From positions 1 through 64,000 of the forward strand of contig NZ_ML136882.1 in the NCBI RefSeq assembly GCF_004009905.1: a stretch of 64,000 bases of DNA, read 5' to 3'. How positions within the stretch are numbered: position 1 is the first letter of the stretch; every line of letters begins with the position of its first letter. The translations under genes and the position numbers were made by a program. Source of the stretch: Lactobacillus xujianguonis. Its GTDB lineage: Bacteria; Bacillota; Bacilli; Lactobacillales; Lactobacillaceae. Positions 8,648-17,641 of this stretch are shown here, in pieces. Below the pieces are notes generated by a model, which saw nothing but the letters and a program-made list of their open reading frames with translations, was not told the origin of the DNA and ran no database searches.

Positions 8648-9322
8648 TTAATCTTCATTGTAAAGTTTTTTAACTGCTTCAATATCAATGGGTTGAATTG
8701 TATAAAATGAGCCTTTGGGATACATAACTGAGACACCATTGTTATGGCTCAAACCAATTGCATGTCCTAGTTCATGCTCTGCTGTGTTAACAACGCGATT
8801 ATAGCTGTAACCATAGAAGACGTTTTGTAAATAAAAACGATTTAGATTAACTGTAGCTTTTAATAAGTGACCTGTTGCTAGATTATAGCTAGTTGAAGTT
8901 TCACCAGCAGCACTTGTATTACTTTCATCGACAGCTTTGACTATAATTTGAGCAGCTTTTGCATTATTAACTTGTTTAAAAGTAAAAGCTCCAGTTCGAT
9001 TCCATAGACTAATTGCATCAAGAGTAGCTGAACGCAAAAGATGGTTATTGTTTAAATCAACATAGATTGTTGCCTCTGGCTTAGACCATCTGTCTGTTAC
9101 TGCTTTTTTTCCAGTTGTAGCTTGGTCAGTTTGGTCAGGATCACTTAACTTGGGTGGGGCTAAATTCCCAGTTGTGACAATTTGGGACAGTCGTTGATGC
9201 AAAGTTTGAAGTGAATCATTTGTAGCTATACGTACATTGGGACTGGTTTGATAAAACCAAATACCAAAGAAAATAATTCCCAGAAAAATAATATTTTGTA
9301 GAAAATGGAAAAAGTGTTTCAT
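8648..9322 (-). CDS. Matrixin-like extracellular zinc metalloprotease
   Basis: 224 residues with an N-terminal signal-anchor (about 7-24) and an extracellular catalytic domain. The zinc motif HELGHAIGLSH (HExxHxxGxxH, metzincin type) lies about 40 residues from the C-terminus and is followed by the Met-turn SVMYP. This identifies an M10/M57-like peptidase. Single-domain secreted matrixin-like proteins occur in many lactobacilli without a known substrate. The gene stands alone on the minus strand, diverging from helD. Confidence 0.8.
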   Translation of the reverse strand: MKHFFHFLQNIIFLGIIFFGIWFYQTSPNVRIATNDSLQTLHQRLSQIVTTGNLAPPKLSDPDQTDQATTGKKAVTDRWSKPEATIYVDLNNNHLLRSATLDAISLWNRTGAFTFKQVNNAKAAQIIVKAVDESNTSAAGETSTSYNLATGHLLKATVNLNRFYLQNVFYGYSYNRVVNTAEHELGHAIGLSHNNGVSVMYPKGSFYTIQPIDIEAVKKLYNED

Positions 9323-9415
9323 TTAAATTATCAACTCCACGTTCAAAATTATAAGCATCTTCTCTAAAGAATGCATGAATTTTAGCTTAATTTTTGTTAG
9401 CGCAAAGTCCCTAAA

Positions 9416-9445
9416 TTGTAACCGCTATCGAATTCGTGCTAAAAT
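9416..9445 (+). promoter_or_regulatory. Promoter of the helD-like gene
   Basis: A -35 TTGTAA (9416-9421) and a -10 TAAAAT (9440-9445) are separated by 18 bp, 34 bp upstream of the ATG. Confidence 0.6.
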
Positions 9446-9479
9446 AGTAGGCAGCTTTTTTAGAAAATAGGTGACTTAG

Positions 9480-11777
9480 ATGATAAAAGCGACCGAAGAA
9501 AAACAAGAAGAACAAAAACATCTTGATCATGTTATGAATTTGATCAAGACGAAAGAAAAAGACTTAAAAAAATCAATTAAAACCGTTGAAGGTGAAGCAC
9601 GAGAATTAAATTCTCACTTCTTTGATGATGTGAAGCTCGACTATGATGGCTATTCAACTTCTATGGAAACCGCGCTTTCCATTCACCAGCAACAACAATT
9701 ATTAAGTGAGCGTGAACACGACTGGCAACACTCAGTGAAGCAATTAGCAACGATTGAACGTTTAGAGAAGAGTCCATATTTTGCCCGAGTTGATTTTAAA
9801 GAAAATGATCAAGCAGAACCGGAGACCATTTATATTGGTTTAGGCTCTTTTGCAGATGAAAATGATCACTTCTTAATTTACGATTGGCGGGCACCAATTT
9901 CTTCGATTTATTATGATGGAAAACTAGGTGAGGTTTCTTACAATTCTCCTGAGGGTAAAATTACCGTTGACATGACCAAGAAGCGGCAATTTATGATTAA
10001 AGATGGTAAGATCGTGAACATGTTTGATACCAACGAATCCATCGGTGATCAAATGCTGCTAGAAGTTTTATCTGAAAAATCCAGTACCCAAATGAAGTCG
10101 ATCGTGACGACGATCCAGCAAGAGCAGAATAAGATTATCCGTAATACTAGTGCGGAATTACTCTTCGTTCAAGGGGCTGCCGGTTCTGGTAAGACGAGTG
10201 CAATCTTACAACGAATTGCTTTCTTGCTTTATCGTTATCGTGGTAATTTGACTTCAAGCGATGTGATCATGTTCAGTCCGAACCAATTGTTTAATGACTA
10301 TATCAAGAATGTTCTGCCTGAAATGGGCGAACAGAATATGGTACAAATGACTTATTGGCAATTTGTTTCTCGGCGTCTGCCAGGGATGCAAGTTGAAAAC
10401 TTATTTAAGCAATTCGAGGATCAAACGGCAGATACGGCTACTAGTCAATTTAAGGATTCGGTCAATTTCTTCAACTTGGTGACGCGTTATGCCAAGCATT
10501 TAAATCAGCGTGGAGTAATTTTTAAAAATATTTATTTCCGGGACAAGAAGAAACCATATTTTGCTAAGGATAAAATCCAAGAAATTTATTATTCTTTCAA
10601 TCAAAATTATAAGTTGGCTAATCGAATTGATGCTACTCGTGAAGAATTAATCAAGATGCTTAACCGTAAGATTGCGCCAGAAGTACGAAAGAGTTGGGTT
10701 TCTCAAGCTATTGAAAGTTTAAGTAAAAAGCAATTGAATGAATTGTATGATCGTCCTGATCAGGAATTTGCTTCAGAAGCAGAAGAAGAGAAATTCCTAG
10801 GGCGCAAGATCGTTTTCAAGGCCTTGCAACCAGTCTTTGAAAAGATTCGCCACAATAACTTTATTAATATGCGGGCACAATATTTGAGTTTCTTACGCGC
10901 AGTTCCTAAGATGACTGATTTAAGTAAGTGGCAGATTGATGAAACTACTTGGGCTAAGCATGTGGAAGAAGTGAAAGATAGCTTTAGAAATCACGATATC
11001 CATATGAATGATGTTTCTGCTTACCTTTACTTGTATGATCTTTTAACCGGTCGGCGGGCAAACTTTGAAATGCGCTATGTCTTTATTGATGAAATCCAGG
11101 ATTATACGCCATTCCAACTCGCTTATTTAAAATATAATTTCCCACGGGCCAAATTCACGATGCTCGGTGACTTAAACCAAGCAATTTTTACTAAAGACGA
11201 AAGTCGCAGCTTGCTTAAGCAGATTTCGAGTTTGTTTGATCCGAAAAAGACTGACGTGGTGCAATTGACCAAGTCTTATCGTTCAACTAAGGAAATCACT
11301 GATTTTACCAAGCAGATTTTGCGGCAGGGAGAAAAGATCGAGGCTTTCAACCGTCAAGGTCCTAAGCCTGCTATTTGGGGCCGGGAAAATGATAGTGAGG
11401 CAATTAAAGCCTTGCAAGGAATTTTGCAAAATAATGATCAACAGAAATTCACTACCGCGATTATTACTAAAGATTTAGCTAGTGCCAAGTTTGTTCATGA
11501 GGAATTAGCTAAGATGGGGCAAAAGACTAATTTGATTGCTACTGCTAATCAGCGTTTAGTTGCTGGTGACTTGGTTGTGCCTTCATATTTAGCTAAAGGA
11601 CTTGAATTTGATGCAGTTATTATGTGGGATGCTTCTAAGAAGACTTACCACAAGCTGGATGAAACGCAATTGGTTTACACGATTACTTCAAGAGCGATGT
11701 ATAAGCTAGATTTGGTTTACACTGGTGAAAAGAGTCCACTTTTACCAAGTGATGGTAAAACTTATGACGAAAAGTAA
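9480..11777 (+). CDS. helD: HelD-type RNA polymerase recycling ATPase (UvrD-like)
   Basis: 765 residues, the length of Gram-positive HelD. An N-terminal coiled coil (about 1-70) and an RNA-polymerase-binding region precede a UvrD/Rep-type ATPase. Walker A is GAAGSGKTSA near residue 232 and the DExx box is FIDEIQD near 537. Further superfamily 1 motifs follow (LGDLNQAIF, KSYRS, TSRAMY). HelD proteins bind RNA polymerase and use ATP to release it from stalled complexes rather than unwinding DNA. The gene is monocistronic, with its own promoter. Confidence 0.88.
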   Translation: MIKATEEKQEEQKHLDHVMNLIKTKEKDLKKSIKTVEGEARELNSHFFDDVKLDYDGYSTSMETALSIHQQQQLLSEREHDWQHSVKQLATIERLEKSPYFARVDFKENDQAEPETIYIGLGSFADENDHFLIYDWRAPISSIYYDGKLGEVSYNSPEGKITVDMTKKRQFMIKDGKIVNMFDTNESIGDQMLLEVLSEKSSTQMKSIVTTIQQEQNKIIRNTSAELLFVQGAAGSGKTSAILQRIAFLLYRYRGNLTSSDVIMFSPNQLFNDYIKNVLPEMGEQNMVQMTYWQFVSRRLPGMQVENLFKQFEDQTADTATSQFKDSVNFFNLVTRYAKHLNQRGVIFKNIYFRDKKKPYFAKDKIQEIYYSFNQNYKLANRIDATREELIKMLNRKIAPEVRKSWVSQAIESLSKKQLNELYDRPDQEFASEAEEEKFLGRKIVFKALQPVFEKIRHNNFINMRAQYLSFLRAVPKMTDLSKWQIDETTWAKHVEEVKDSFRNHDIHMNDVSAYLYLYDLLTGRRANFEMRYVFIDEIQDYTPFQLAYLKYNFPRAKFTMLGDLNQAIFTKDESRSLLKQISSLFDPKKTDVVQLTKSYRSTKEITDFTKQILRQGEKIEAFNRQGPKPAIWGRENDSEAIKALQGILQNNDQQKFTTAIITKDLASAKFVHEELAKMGQKTNLIATANQRLVAGDLVVPSYLAKGLEFDAVIMWDASKKTYHKLDETQLVYTITSRAMYKLDLVYTGEKSPLLPSDGKTYDEK

Positions 11778-11788
11778 GTGTAAAAAGA

Positions 11789-11817
11789 TTGACACAAATT
11801 TAAACTCAAGCTATTAT
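11789..11817 (+). promoter_or_regulatory. Strong promoter of the T-box leader
   Basis: A consensus -35 TTGACA (11789-11794) and a -10 TATTAT (11812-11817) are separated by 17 bp. The predicted start near 11824 begins the T-box leader. Confidence 0.85.
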
Positions 11818-11839
11818 TAAATCAATGTGATCAACAACT

Positions 11840-12100
11840 TAGAACAGAAGAAGTAGCCTAAGCGCAATTAATAGAGAGTCTTTGTTGGTGGAAATAAGAT
11901 AATCGCTTAAGTGAAAACACGTCTGTGAGTTGGCTCCTTGAAATTAGTAGAGAGGTCCGGGGTGAGCCCGTTATAGCTGAAGGTTTATTAACAAACTTAG
12001 TAAGATAGTTAATGTGAGTTAACTATGAACATGAGGTGGAACCGCGGATCTTCATATTCGCCCTCTTAGGCCCAATTGGTCTAGGAGGGCTTTTATTTTT
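11840..12100 (+). ncRNA. T-box riboswitch leader, complete unit
   Basis: Stem I has an AGAAGTA loop-E element near 11849, an AGAGAG bulge (11873-11878) and an apical GGTGGAAA loop. Stem III is AGTTAA/TTAACT (12007-12022). The 14-nt T-box AGGTGGAACCGCGG is at 12034-12047, and a long GC-rich terminator spans 12060-12090 with a T tail. The leader senses uncharged tRNA and permits transcription of the transporter downstream. The specifier is not certain: the GAAAACACG stretch at 11913-11921 offers ACA, AAC or CAC. The variable base after UGG is A, which would favour a tRNA with U73. Confidence 0.9.
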
Positions 12101-12206
12101 GTTAATAAACCTCATGAGGTAGTAGTTCGTGAGGATTACTATGAGATTGAGGTGGAACCACGTTGAGGCGTCCTCTTGAGTGAAAACTCAAGCAGGGCGC
12201 CTTTTT
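12101..12206 (+). ncRNA. Second T-box antiterminator module lacking stem I
   Basis: A second stem-III-like hairpin (TAGTA / TACTA, about 12120-12142), a second T-box core GAGGTGGAACCACG (12149-12162) and a second terminator (GGCGTCCT-CTTGAG / CTCAAG-AGGGCGCC, 12167-12201, then TTTTT) follow directly after the first terminator. The roughly 50 nt between them cannot hold a stem I, so this is a partial duplication of the regulatory half of a T-box. Confidence 0.8.
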
Positions 12207-12228
12207 GATAAAAAAAGCAGGTGAACTA

Positions 12229-12870
12229 ATGGAATACGTAGGACAAATTATGCCAGCATTACTTGCTGGAACATGGATGACAGTGCGCATTTTCTTTTGG
12301 ACATTAATTCTAGCCTTACCGCTAGGGATGTTAGTTTCCTTAGGAGAAATGAGCAAAATTAAGCCTTTGAAATGGTTGGTCGAATTTTATGTGTGGATTA
12401 TGCGGGGCACGCCGTTACTATTGCAATTGATTTTTGTTTTTTATGGCTTGCCCATTTTACATATCGTTTTTCCGCGTTATCAAGCAGCGCTGTTAGCTTT
12501 TGTCTTAAACTATGCGGCATATTTTGCGGAGATTTTCCGTGGAGGTTTACAGTCAATCAGTGAAGGACAATATGAAGCTGCCTTAGTCTTGCGTTTAAGC
12601 CGCTGGCAGACGATGAGTAAAATTATTATTCCACAAGTGGTTAAAATCGTTTTACCATCAATCTTCAACGAAGTGATTAATTTGATTAAGGATTCATCAT
12701 TAGTGTATGTTATCGGCTTAGGTGATTTATTGCGGGCTGGTAATGTTGCCATGGCGCGAGATGTAACCTTAGTGCCGCTCTTATTAGTCGGTGTGATTTA
12801 TTTAGCAATGATTAGTCTTTGTGCCTTAGCGCAAAAGAAGATTGAAAAACACTATAGCTATTACAGATAG
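12229..12870 (+). CDS. Amino acid ABC transporter permease
   Basis: 213 residues from ATG 12229, chosen because AGGTGA lies 4 nt upstream; a TTG at 12205 inside the terminator T run is a worse start. It is a polar amino acid (HisM/GlnP) permease with about five membrane helices and the EAA-type loop near EAALVLRLSRWQTMSKIIIPQ, where the ATPase docks. It is the first gene of a permease-ATPase-binding-protein operon under T-box control, so the solute is predicted to be the amino acid of the T-box tRNA. Confidence 0.88.
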   Translation: MEYVGQIMPALLAGTWMTVRIFFWTLILALPLGMLVSLGEMSKIKPLKWLVEFYVWIMRGTPLLLQLIFVFYGLPILHIVFPRYQAALLAFVLNYAAYFAEIFRGGLQSISEGQYEAALVLRLSRWQTMSKIIIPQVVKIVLPSIFNEVINLIKDSSLVYVIGLGDLLRAGNVAMARDVTLVPLLLVGVIYLAMISLCALAQKKIEKHYSYYR

Positions 12871-12882
12871 AGGTGGAGAAGA

Positions 12883-13503
12883 ATGCTAGAAGTTAAAAAG
12901 TTAGCTAAAGCCTTTAATGGCAGACAAATTTTAAAGAACATTTCTTTTACCTTAAATGATGGCGATATTTTGACAATTGTGGGCCCATCTGGTGCTGGAA
13001 AAACCACTTTATTGCGCATTATTGCTGGCTTAGAAACAAAAAGCTCTGGTGAAATCTTAATTGATGGTAAGGAGCCAACTTCTGGACAAGTGGGAGTTGT
13101 TTTTCAGGACTTCAATTTATTTCTTAATTTAAGTGTTTTAGCCAATATTACTTTAGCGCCACAATTAGTGCTAAAAGAAAGTGACCGGGAAGCTAAAAAG
13201 CAGGCCTTAGACTTATTAAAACAACTGCAAATGACAGGTCATGAAGCGCAATATCCTTACCAACTATCTGGGGGACAAAAACAACGGGTCGCAATTGCGC
13301 GAGCCTTGGCGATGAAACCGAAAATTTTATGCTACGATGAGCCGACTAGTGCCTTAGATCCAGAATTACGCCAAGAAGTAGAGAAAATGATTTTAGGTTT
13401 GAAAAAAACCGGCTTAACGCAATTAATCATTACCCATGATTTAACTTTTGCAGAAAATGTTGCCGATCAAGTATTGCGGGTTAAGCCACTAAGTGAGGGC
13501 TAA
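12883..13503 (+). CDS. Amino acid ABC transporter ATP-binding protein
   Basis: 206 residues. Walker A GPSGAGKTT is at about 34-42, the Q-loop is VFQDFN, the signature LSGGQKQR is near 128, Walker B is ILCYDEPTSALD and the switch histidine is in ITHD. This is the typical GlnQ/HisP class. It is slightly shorter than most members (about 240), ending soon after the H-loop. The gene lies 12 bp after the permease and 2 bp before the binding protein. Confidence 0.9.
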   Translation: MLEVKKLAKAFNGRQILKNISFTLNDGDILTIVGPSGAGKTTLLRIIAGLETKSSGEILIDGKEPTSGQVGVVFQDFNLFLNLSVLANITLAPQLVLKESDREAKKQALDLLKQLQMTGHEAQYPYQLSGGQKQRVAIARALAMKPKILCYDEPTSALDPELRQEVEKMILGLKKTGLTQLIITHDLTFAENVADQVLRVKPLSEG

Positions 13504-13505
13504 TT

Positions 13506-14315
13506 ATGAAGAAAAAAGTAAGCCTTTTAGCCATCTTATTGTTGGTAGTATTAACTGTTACTGCTTGCCAAAATCGAACTCAAAATAATACTTGGCAAAG
13601 AGTAGAGCAGAAGAAGGAAATTGTTGTCGGACTAGATGATTCTTTTGTGCCGATGGGTTTTGTCAAAAAGAATGGCCAGTTAACGGGTTATGACATTGAT
13701 TTAGCTCGTGAAGTATTTAAGCAATATGGAATTAAAGTCAATTTTCAAACAATTGATTGGTCAATGAATGCGACCGAATTACGCAATGGCACAATTGATT
13801 TAATTTGGAATGGTTATAGTATTACTAAACAGCGCCAGCGTAAAGTTGCCTTCAGTATTCCTTACTTGCGCAACGGTCAGGTATTAGTAGTTAAAAAACA
13901 AAGTCAGATTCATTCTTTTAAGCAAATGAAGAATAGAATTTTAGGAATGCAGACTGGATCAACGGCTGAGCAATGGTATGAAGGAAAGCAGAAAGTATTA
14001 CATGCCAAGCAGACTATTTTGTATGATCAAATTCCGAATGCTTTTTTAGATTTGAATGCCAACCGGATACAAGGAATTTTGCTTGATGAAGTTTATGCCA
14101 ACTATTATATTAAGCATATGGCGCATCAAGAAGATTATGTTGTGTTAACGAATCCTAAGGTTCCCGCTGACTTATTTGCTGTCGGGATGCGCAAAGGTGA
14201 TCATGAATTAAAAGAAAAAATTGACCAAGCCTTGCGTCACTTGCAAGCGGATGGTCAATTAAGACGACTAAATGAAAAATGGTTTGGCCGTAATAGTAAT
14301 TATTTGGGGAAATAA
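13506..14315 (+). CDS. Amino acid ABC transporter substrate-binding lipoprotein
   Basis: 269 residues. An N-terminal signal with lipobox LTVTAC (Cys at about 21) indicates lipid anchoring at the outer face of the membrane. The mature part is a family 3 solute-binding protein: EIVVGLDDSFVPMGF, then GYDIDLAREVFKQYGI, and WSMNATELRNGTIDLIWNG. It completes the transporter. The ligand cannot be read from the sequence; the T-box upstream should name it. Confidence 0.9.
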   Translation: MKKKVSLLAILLLVVLTVTACQNRTQNNTWQRVEQKKEIVVGLDDSFVPMGFVKKNGQLTGYDIDLAREVFKQYGIKVNFQTIDWSMNATELRNGTIDLIWNGYSITKQRQRKVAFSIPYLRNGQVLVVKKQSQIHSFKQMKNRILGMQTGSTAEQWYEGKQKVLHAKQTILYDQIPNAFLDLNANRIQGILLDEVYANYYIKHMAHQEDYVVLTNPKVPADLFAVGMRKGDHELKEKIDQALRHLQADGQLRRLNEKWFGRNSNYLGK

Positions 14316-14316
14316 T

Positions 14317-14772
14317 GTGGAAAAAGTTGGACAATTTTTAATTAAAACAGTTGATGAAATGACTGGCCGGGAAGTTTTCTGTGTCGAACGACTGCGTTCT
14401 GAGGTCTTTGTCAGTGAACAGAAGATAACTTTACCGGAATTAGACGATATTGATTTACACGCTTGGCAGGTCTTTTTATTAAATGAAGAAAAGACTGATG
14501 CTCTGTCAACTTGCCGGATTTTTCAAGATCAAAAGTTAGGCTGGATGCTTGGGCGGGTAGCTGTTAATAAGACTACTCGTGGACAGCATTTAGGCAGTCA
14601 AATGTTGCAAGCTGTGCATAAGCTGTTGATAAGTCGTAATGTTGAGACTCTTTCATGTCATGCACAAATATCAGCCAAGCCATTTTATGATCAACTCGGT
14701 TATCAAGTTGTGGGTGACGTCTTTGATGAAGGCGGCGTTGAGCATGTAATGATGACGAAGAAGTTAGGCTAA
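14317..14772 (+). CDS. GNAT family N-acetyltransferase
   Basis: About 151 residues from GTG 14317, favoured because GGGGA lies 6 nt upstream and the frame begins directly after the binding-protein stop. A longer reading from 14272 would overlap that gene. The acetyl-CoA-binding core reads LGRVAVNKTTRGQHLGSQMLQ (R-x-x-G-x-G type) and the C-terminal KPFYDQLGYQVVG is typical of ElaA-like members. Likely co-transcribed with the transporter; substrate unknown. Confidence 0.8.
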   Translation: MEKVGQFLIKTVDEMTGREVFCVERLRSEVFVSEQKITLPELDDIDLHAWQVFLLNEEKTDALSTCRIFQDQKLGWMLGRVAVNKTTRGQHLGSQMLQAVHKLLISRNVETLSCHAQISAKPFYDQLGYQVVGDVFDEGGVEHVMMTKKLG

Positions 14773-15336
14773 GCCTAGCTTTTTTAATTTGGTTAGAATT
14801 ACTGGAGTAAGCAAATCTAGTAGTAATTGATTGCCGCAATCGGTGAGGTGGAGGTTATCTTCTTGATAAATTTGGTCAAGTACCTGCTTATTTTTACCGT
14901 TAGTGATTTGGCTTAAATTTACAAATGGACAATGATTTTCTTGGGCTAAGTTTTGGGCAATGTGGATATTGTTGTTGATAGTTTGAAAATCGAAGAAATT
15001 ATTCGCTTCTTTGGGATGCCAAGGACCAACAATAATGCATTTTTCTGGGGTAAAAAAGTGGATCATGGTGGATAAATTCTGGCGATAACTCTCAGAGCTG
15101 ATGCCCCAAGCAGAGGAATCGTTGGTGCCGTATTCAATAACTACTAAGTCAGAATTAGGGTCGACTTGGTCAAGCAGATCAAGTCCTTCAACAGTCGTGG
15201 CTCCACTTCTTGAAATGTTTTCCACTTGTGCATAAGAAGCTAGGCGTGCTTGCAGGCCGTCAGTAATTAAAGTGGTATTGCATCGTTTACGAAAGCCATT
15301 AAAAAGGGAATCACCGAATAAGGTTATCTTGGTCAT
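14764..15336 (-). CDS. SGNH/GDSL hydrolase family protein
   Basis: 190 residues. Block I is FGDSLFNG (catalytic Ser at about 10), block III is EYGTNDSS with the oxyanion Asn, and block V is DNLHLTDCG with the catalytic Asp-x-x-His pair. No signal peptide, so a cytoplasmic esterase or lipase-like enzyme of unknown substrate. It converges on the acetyltransferase with a 9-bp overlap at their 3' ends. Confidence 0.85.
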   Translation of the reverse strand: MTKITLFGDSLFNGFRKRCNTTLITDGLQARLASYAQVENISRSGATTVEGLDLLDQVDPNSDLVVIEYGTNDSSAWGISSESYRQNLSTMIHFFTPEKCIIVGPWHPKEANNFFDFQTINNNIHIAQNLAQENHCPFVNLSQITNGKNKQVLDQIYQEDNLHLTDCGNQLLLDLLTPVILTKLKKLGLA

Positions 15337-15395
15337 AAATTTTCTCCTTGTAGTATATAATGAGAATACAGAGTGAATTTGAAAAGGATAGATCG

Positions 15396-16313
15396 ATGAA
15401 AAATTACTTTAATTTTACCCGTGATGAATGGGCCGCAATTAGGCCAGTTGATCACAAGCCGGACATTACCAAAGAAGAACTCGCCCAAGTTAAATCAGTG
15501 GGGGATGTAATTGATTTAAATGATGTCCATGAAATTTATACCACTTTGATTAATTATTTGCACTTAATGTATAAGGCTAAGAGAACCGTCCAAGCTGCCC
15601 AGATTAATTTTTTACAGCAAAAGCATAAAGTGGCCCCTTTTATTATTGGGATTTCTGGTTCAGTAGCAGTGGGTAAATCAACCACTGCGCGCTTGTTGCA
15701 GCTTTTATTGAGTCGGACTTATCCAGAGTTAAAGGTGCAACTGATGACGACTGACGGTTTTCTTTATCCGAATGATGTTTTAAAACGGAAAAACTTGATG
15801 TCGCGCAAAGGCTTCCCTGAAAGCTATGATATGCAATTAATTAGTAACTTTTTGGTTGATGTTTTAAGTGGCAAAGAAGATATTGTTTATCCGCTATATT
15901 CACAAGAATTAAGTGATATTGTGCCTAATAAATTTGGACATGTAAAACGGCCAGATATTTTAATTATTGAAGGAATTAATACCCTGCAATTACCGGAAAG
16001 CGGACAAGTAGTAACTAGTGATTTCTTTGATTTTTCAATTTATATTGATGCACCAGAAGACTTGATTGAAAAATGGTACATGCAGCGTTTTGAAAAAATT
16101 ATGGAGATTAACAAAAATAAGCCGGAAAACTTTTATTATGATTTGGCTAATGGTCCCCGGGATGCTGCATTGCAGTTAGCAGAGGAAACTTGGCAGATGG
16201 TGAACTTAGTTAATTTGCGGGAGTACATTGCCCCAACAAGGACGCGGGCCAGTTTGATTTTGCACAAGACCGATGGGCATTTGATTGATCAAATTTATCT
16301 GAAGAAGTTCTAG
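15396..16313 (+). CDS. coaA: Pantothenate kinase type I
   Basis: CoaA phosphorylates pantothenate, the first step of coenzyme A synthesis. The start at ATG 15396 (MKNYFNFTRDEW) follows AAGGATAG and gives 305 residues, the usual length; an upstream ATG at 15360 lacks support. Walker A is GSVAVGKST near residue 93. Other type I motifs are TTDGFLYPN, GFPESYD and EGINTLQ. It diverges from the SGNH hydrolase gene. Confidence 0.93.
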   Translation: MKNYFNFTRDEWAAIRPVDHKPDITKEELAQVKSVGDVIDLNDVHEIYTTLINYLHLMYKAKRTVQAAQINFLQQKHKVAPFIIGISGSVAVGKSTTARLLQLLLSRTYPELKVQLMTTDGFLYPNDVLKRKNLMSRKGFPESYDMQLISNFLVDVLSGKEDIVYPLYSQELSDIVPNKFGHVKRPDILIIEGINTLQLPESGQVVTSDFFDFSIYIDAPEDLIEKWYMQRFEKIMEINKNKPENFYYDLANGPRDAALQLAEETWQMVNLVNLREYIAPTRTRASLILHKTDGHLIDQIYLKKF

Positions 16314-16350
16314 TTTGGTATACTAGATTTAGTAAAGGAGAAAAAACTGA

Positions 16351-16926
16351 ATGGTAGAAGCAATTAAATTAAAAAAGGGTATGGTCTTTACCAAAGATGG
16401 TAAGTTAATTAAAGTGCTAAAGGCTAACCACCACAAGCCTGGTAAGGGTAACACCGTTATGCAAATGGATTTGCGTGATGTTAAGAGTGGCGCGGTTGTG
16501 CACAAGACAATGCGTCCAACTGAAAAGGTGGACTTAGTTGATTTAACTAAGAAGAGTGCACACTATCTTTATAGTGAAGGTGACCTTTACACCTTTATGG
16601 ATTCGGAAACTTATGAACAATATGAAGTTCCTGCCGATGAAATTGGCGATGACAAGTATTACTTAATGCCTAATATTGAAGTACAGCTGGAATTTGCGGA
16701 TGGCACTGACTTGATCGGGATTGAATTACCATCAACAGTTGCGATGACCGTTAAGGAAACTCAACCAGAAATTAAAGGTGCCACAGTAGCCGGTGGTGGT
16801 AAGCCAGCTACAATGGAAACTGGTTTAGTTGTGCAAGTGCCTGACTTCATTAAGGAAGGCGAAAAGTTAATTATCGGTACGGAAAATGGGGACTACAAGT
16901 CACGTGCTGATAGTCAACCTAGATAA
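16351..16926 (+). CDS. efp: Translation elongation factor P
   Basis: EF-P relieves ribosome stalling at proline runs. 191 residues. The N-terminal KOW-like domain carries the loop HHKPGKGN with the tip lysine at about residue 32, the site that is modified in many bacteria. OB domains follow, with the conserved NVEVQLEFADG-type segment and a TGLVVQVPDFI, TENGDYKSRA C-terminus. Ribosome site AAAGGAGAA. Lactobacilli often have two efp copies, and I cannot tell whether this is the only one. Confidence 0.92.
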   Translation: MVEAIKLKKGMVFTKDGKLIKVLKANHHKPGKGNTVMQMDLRDVKSGAVVHKTMRPTEKVDLVDLTKKSAHYLYSEGDLYTFMDSETYEQYEVPADEIGDDKYYLMPNIEVQLEFADGTDLIGIELPSTVAMTVKETQPEIKGATVAGGGKPATMETGLVVQVPDFIKEGEKLIIGTENGDYKSRADSQPR

Positions 16927-16933
16927 AAAATAA

Positions 16934-16970
16934 AAAAATCCTGGAAAGCTTGGCTTTCCAGGATTTTTCA
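16934..16970. terminator. Bidirectional terminator between efp and the PepSY gene
   Basis: The stem AATCCTGGAAAGC / GCTTTCCAGGATT is flanked by A and T runs, serving both convergent genes and overlapping the last bases of the PepSY gene. Confidence 0.88.
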
Positions 16971-17558
16971 TTTATCTAAAATTTCTTTTGTGACCGCATT
17001 AATGCGGAGCGTTTGAACTTCATTATCTTTAACAAGCGTGACTGTCCAAATTGGTTCATCATAATTAGTATCATATTCTAATTGCCATTCTTGCGCTTGT
17101 CCACCATTTGCGGCTTTAACTGCTAATTGACTAGCTGTTTGCCGAGAAATAAGTTTCTTTAAGTTTAATTCATTAATATCATCATTGAGGTATTCTAGGC
17201 GCAAAGTCGATTGACCAATAATTTTGTCATTAGTCGCATCAATGCGGATATTGCAATCCTTTTGTTCATCAAAGCCAGAAATCTCGTAAATGTAACTATT
17301 ATTTTCGATTTTTAAACTAATGGCAGTTAATTTTGCTTGGCTATAAAGACGGTGAAAATAGGTAATTGCCTTAGTTTGACTAATTTTAAGGGCAGGAGTG
17401 TTGGTCGCAGCCAGTGGCGTAGCAGGTTCAGAATTATTTTTCTTGCTGAAGGAAAAATGCTGAACAGGTTTATTTTTGTGCATTAGGTAAATACTACTGC
17501 TACTGCCCAGCCCAATTCCTACTAGTAAAACGCCAGTGTACGTAATTATCTTTTTCAT
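16968..17558 (-). CDS. PepSY domain protein, membrane-anchored
   Basis: 196 residues. A single N-terminal hydrophobic stretch (about 5-25) is followed by two PepSY-type units. Each unit has the pattern of an ISQTKAITYFHRLY- or SRQTASQLAVKA-like helix, then a Y-x-Y-E-I/W-Q-L-E-Y strand and an A-x-T strand ending in a conserved hydrophobic D/N-A-T(V)-x-K. PepSY domains are thought to inhibit or regulate peptidases outside the cell. It is the most distant of three paralogues here (others at 19.2 and 19.8 kb). Confidence 0.8.
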   Translation of the reverse strand: MKKIITYTGVLLVGIGLGSSSSIYLMHKNKPVQHFSFSKKNNSEPATPLAATNTPALKISQTKAITYFHRLYSQAKLTAISLKIENNSYIYEISGFDEQKDCNIRIDATNDKIIGQSTLRLEYLNDDINELNLKKLISRQTASQLAVKAANGGQAQEWQLEYDTNYDEPIWTVTLVKDNEVQTLRINAVTKEILDK

Positions 17559-17641
17559 TGCTTTATCTATATCTTTCTATTGTATTTTTACAGTCAATTA
17601 TATGGATAAAGTCTGATAAAAGATATTTTTATGCTTTTTAG

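Noticed and set aside
9480..11777. UvrD/Rep DNA helicase as part of a defence island with the DUF4145 gene
   Set aside because: Length, N-terminal coiled coil and stand-alone context fit chromosomal HelD; nothing ties it to DUF4145, which is on the other strand 1.5 kb away.
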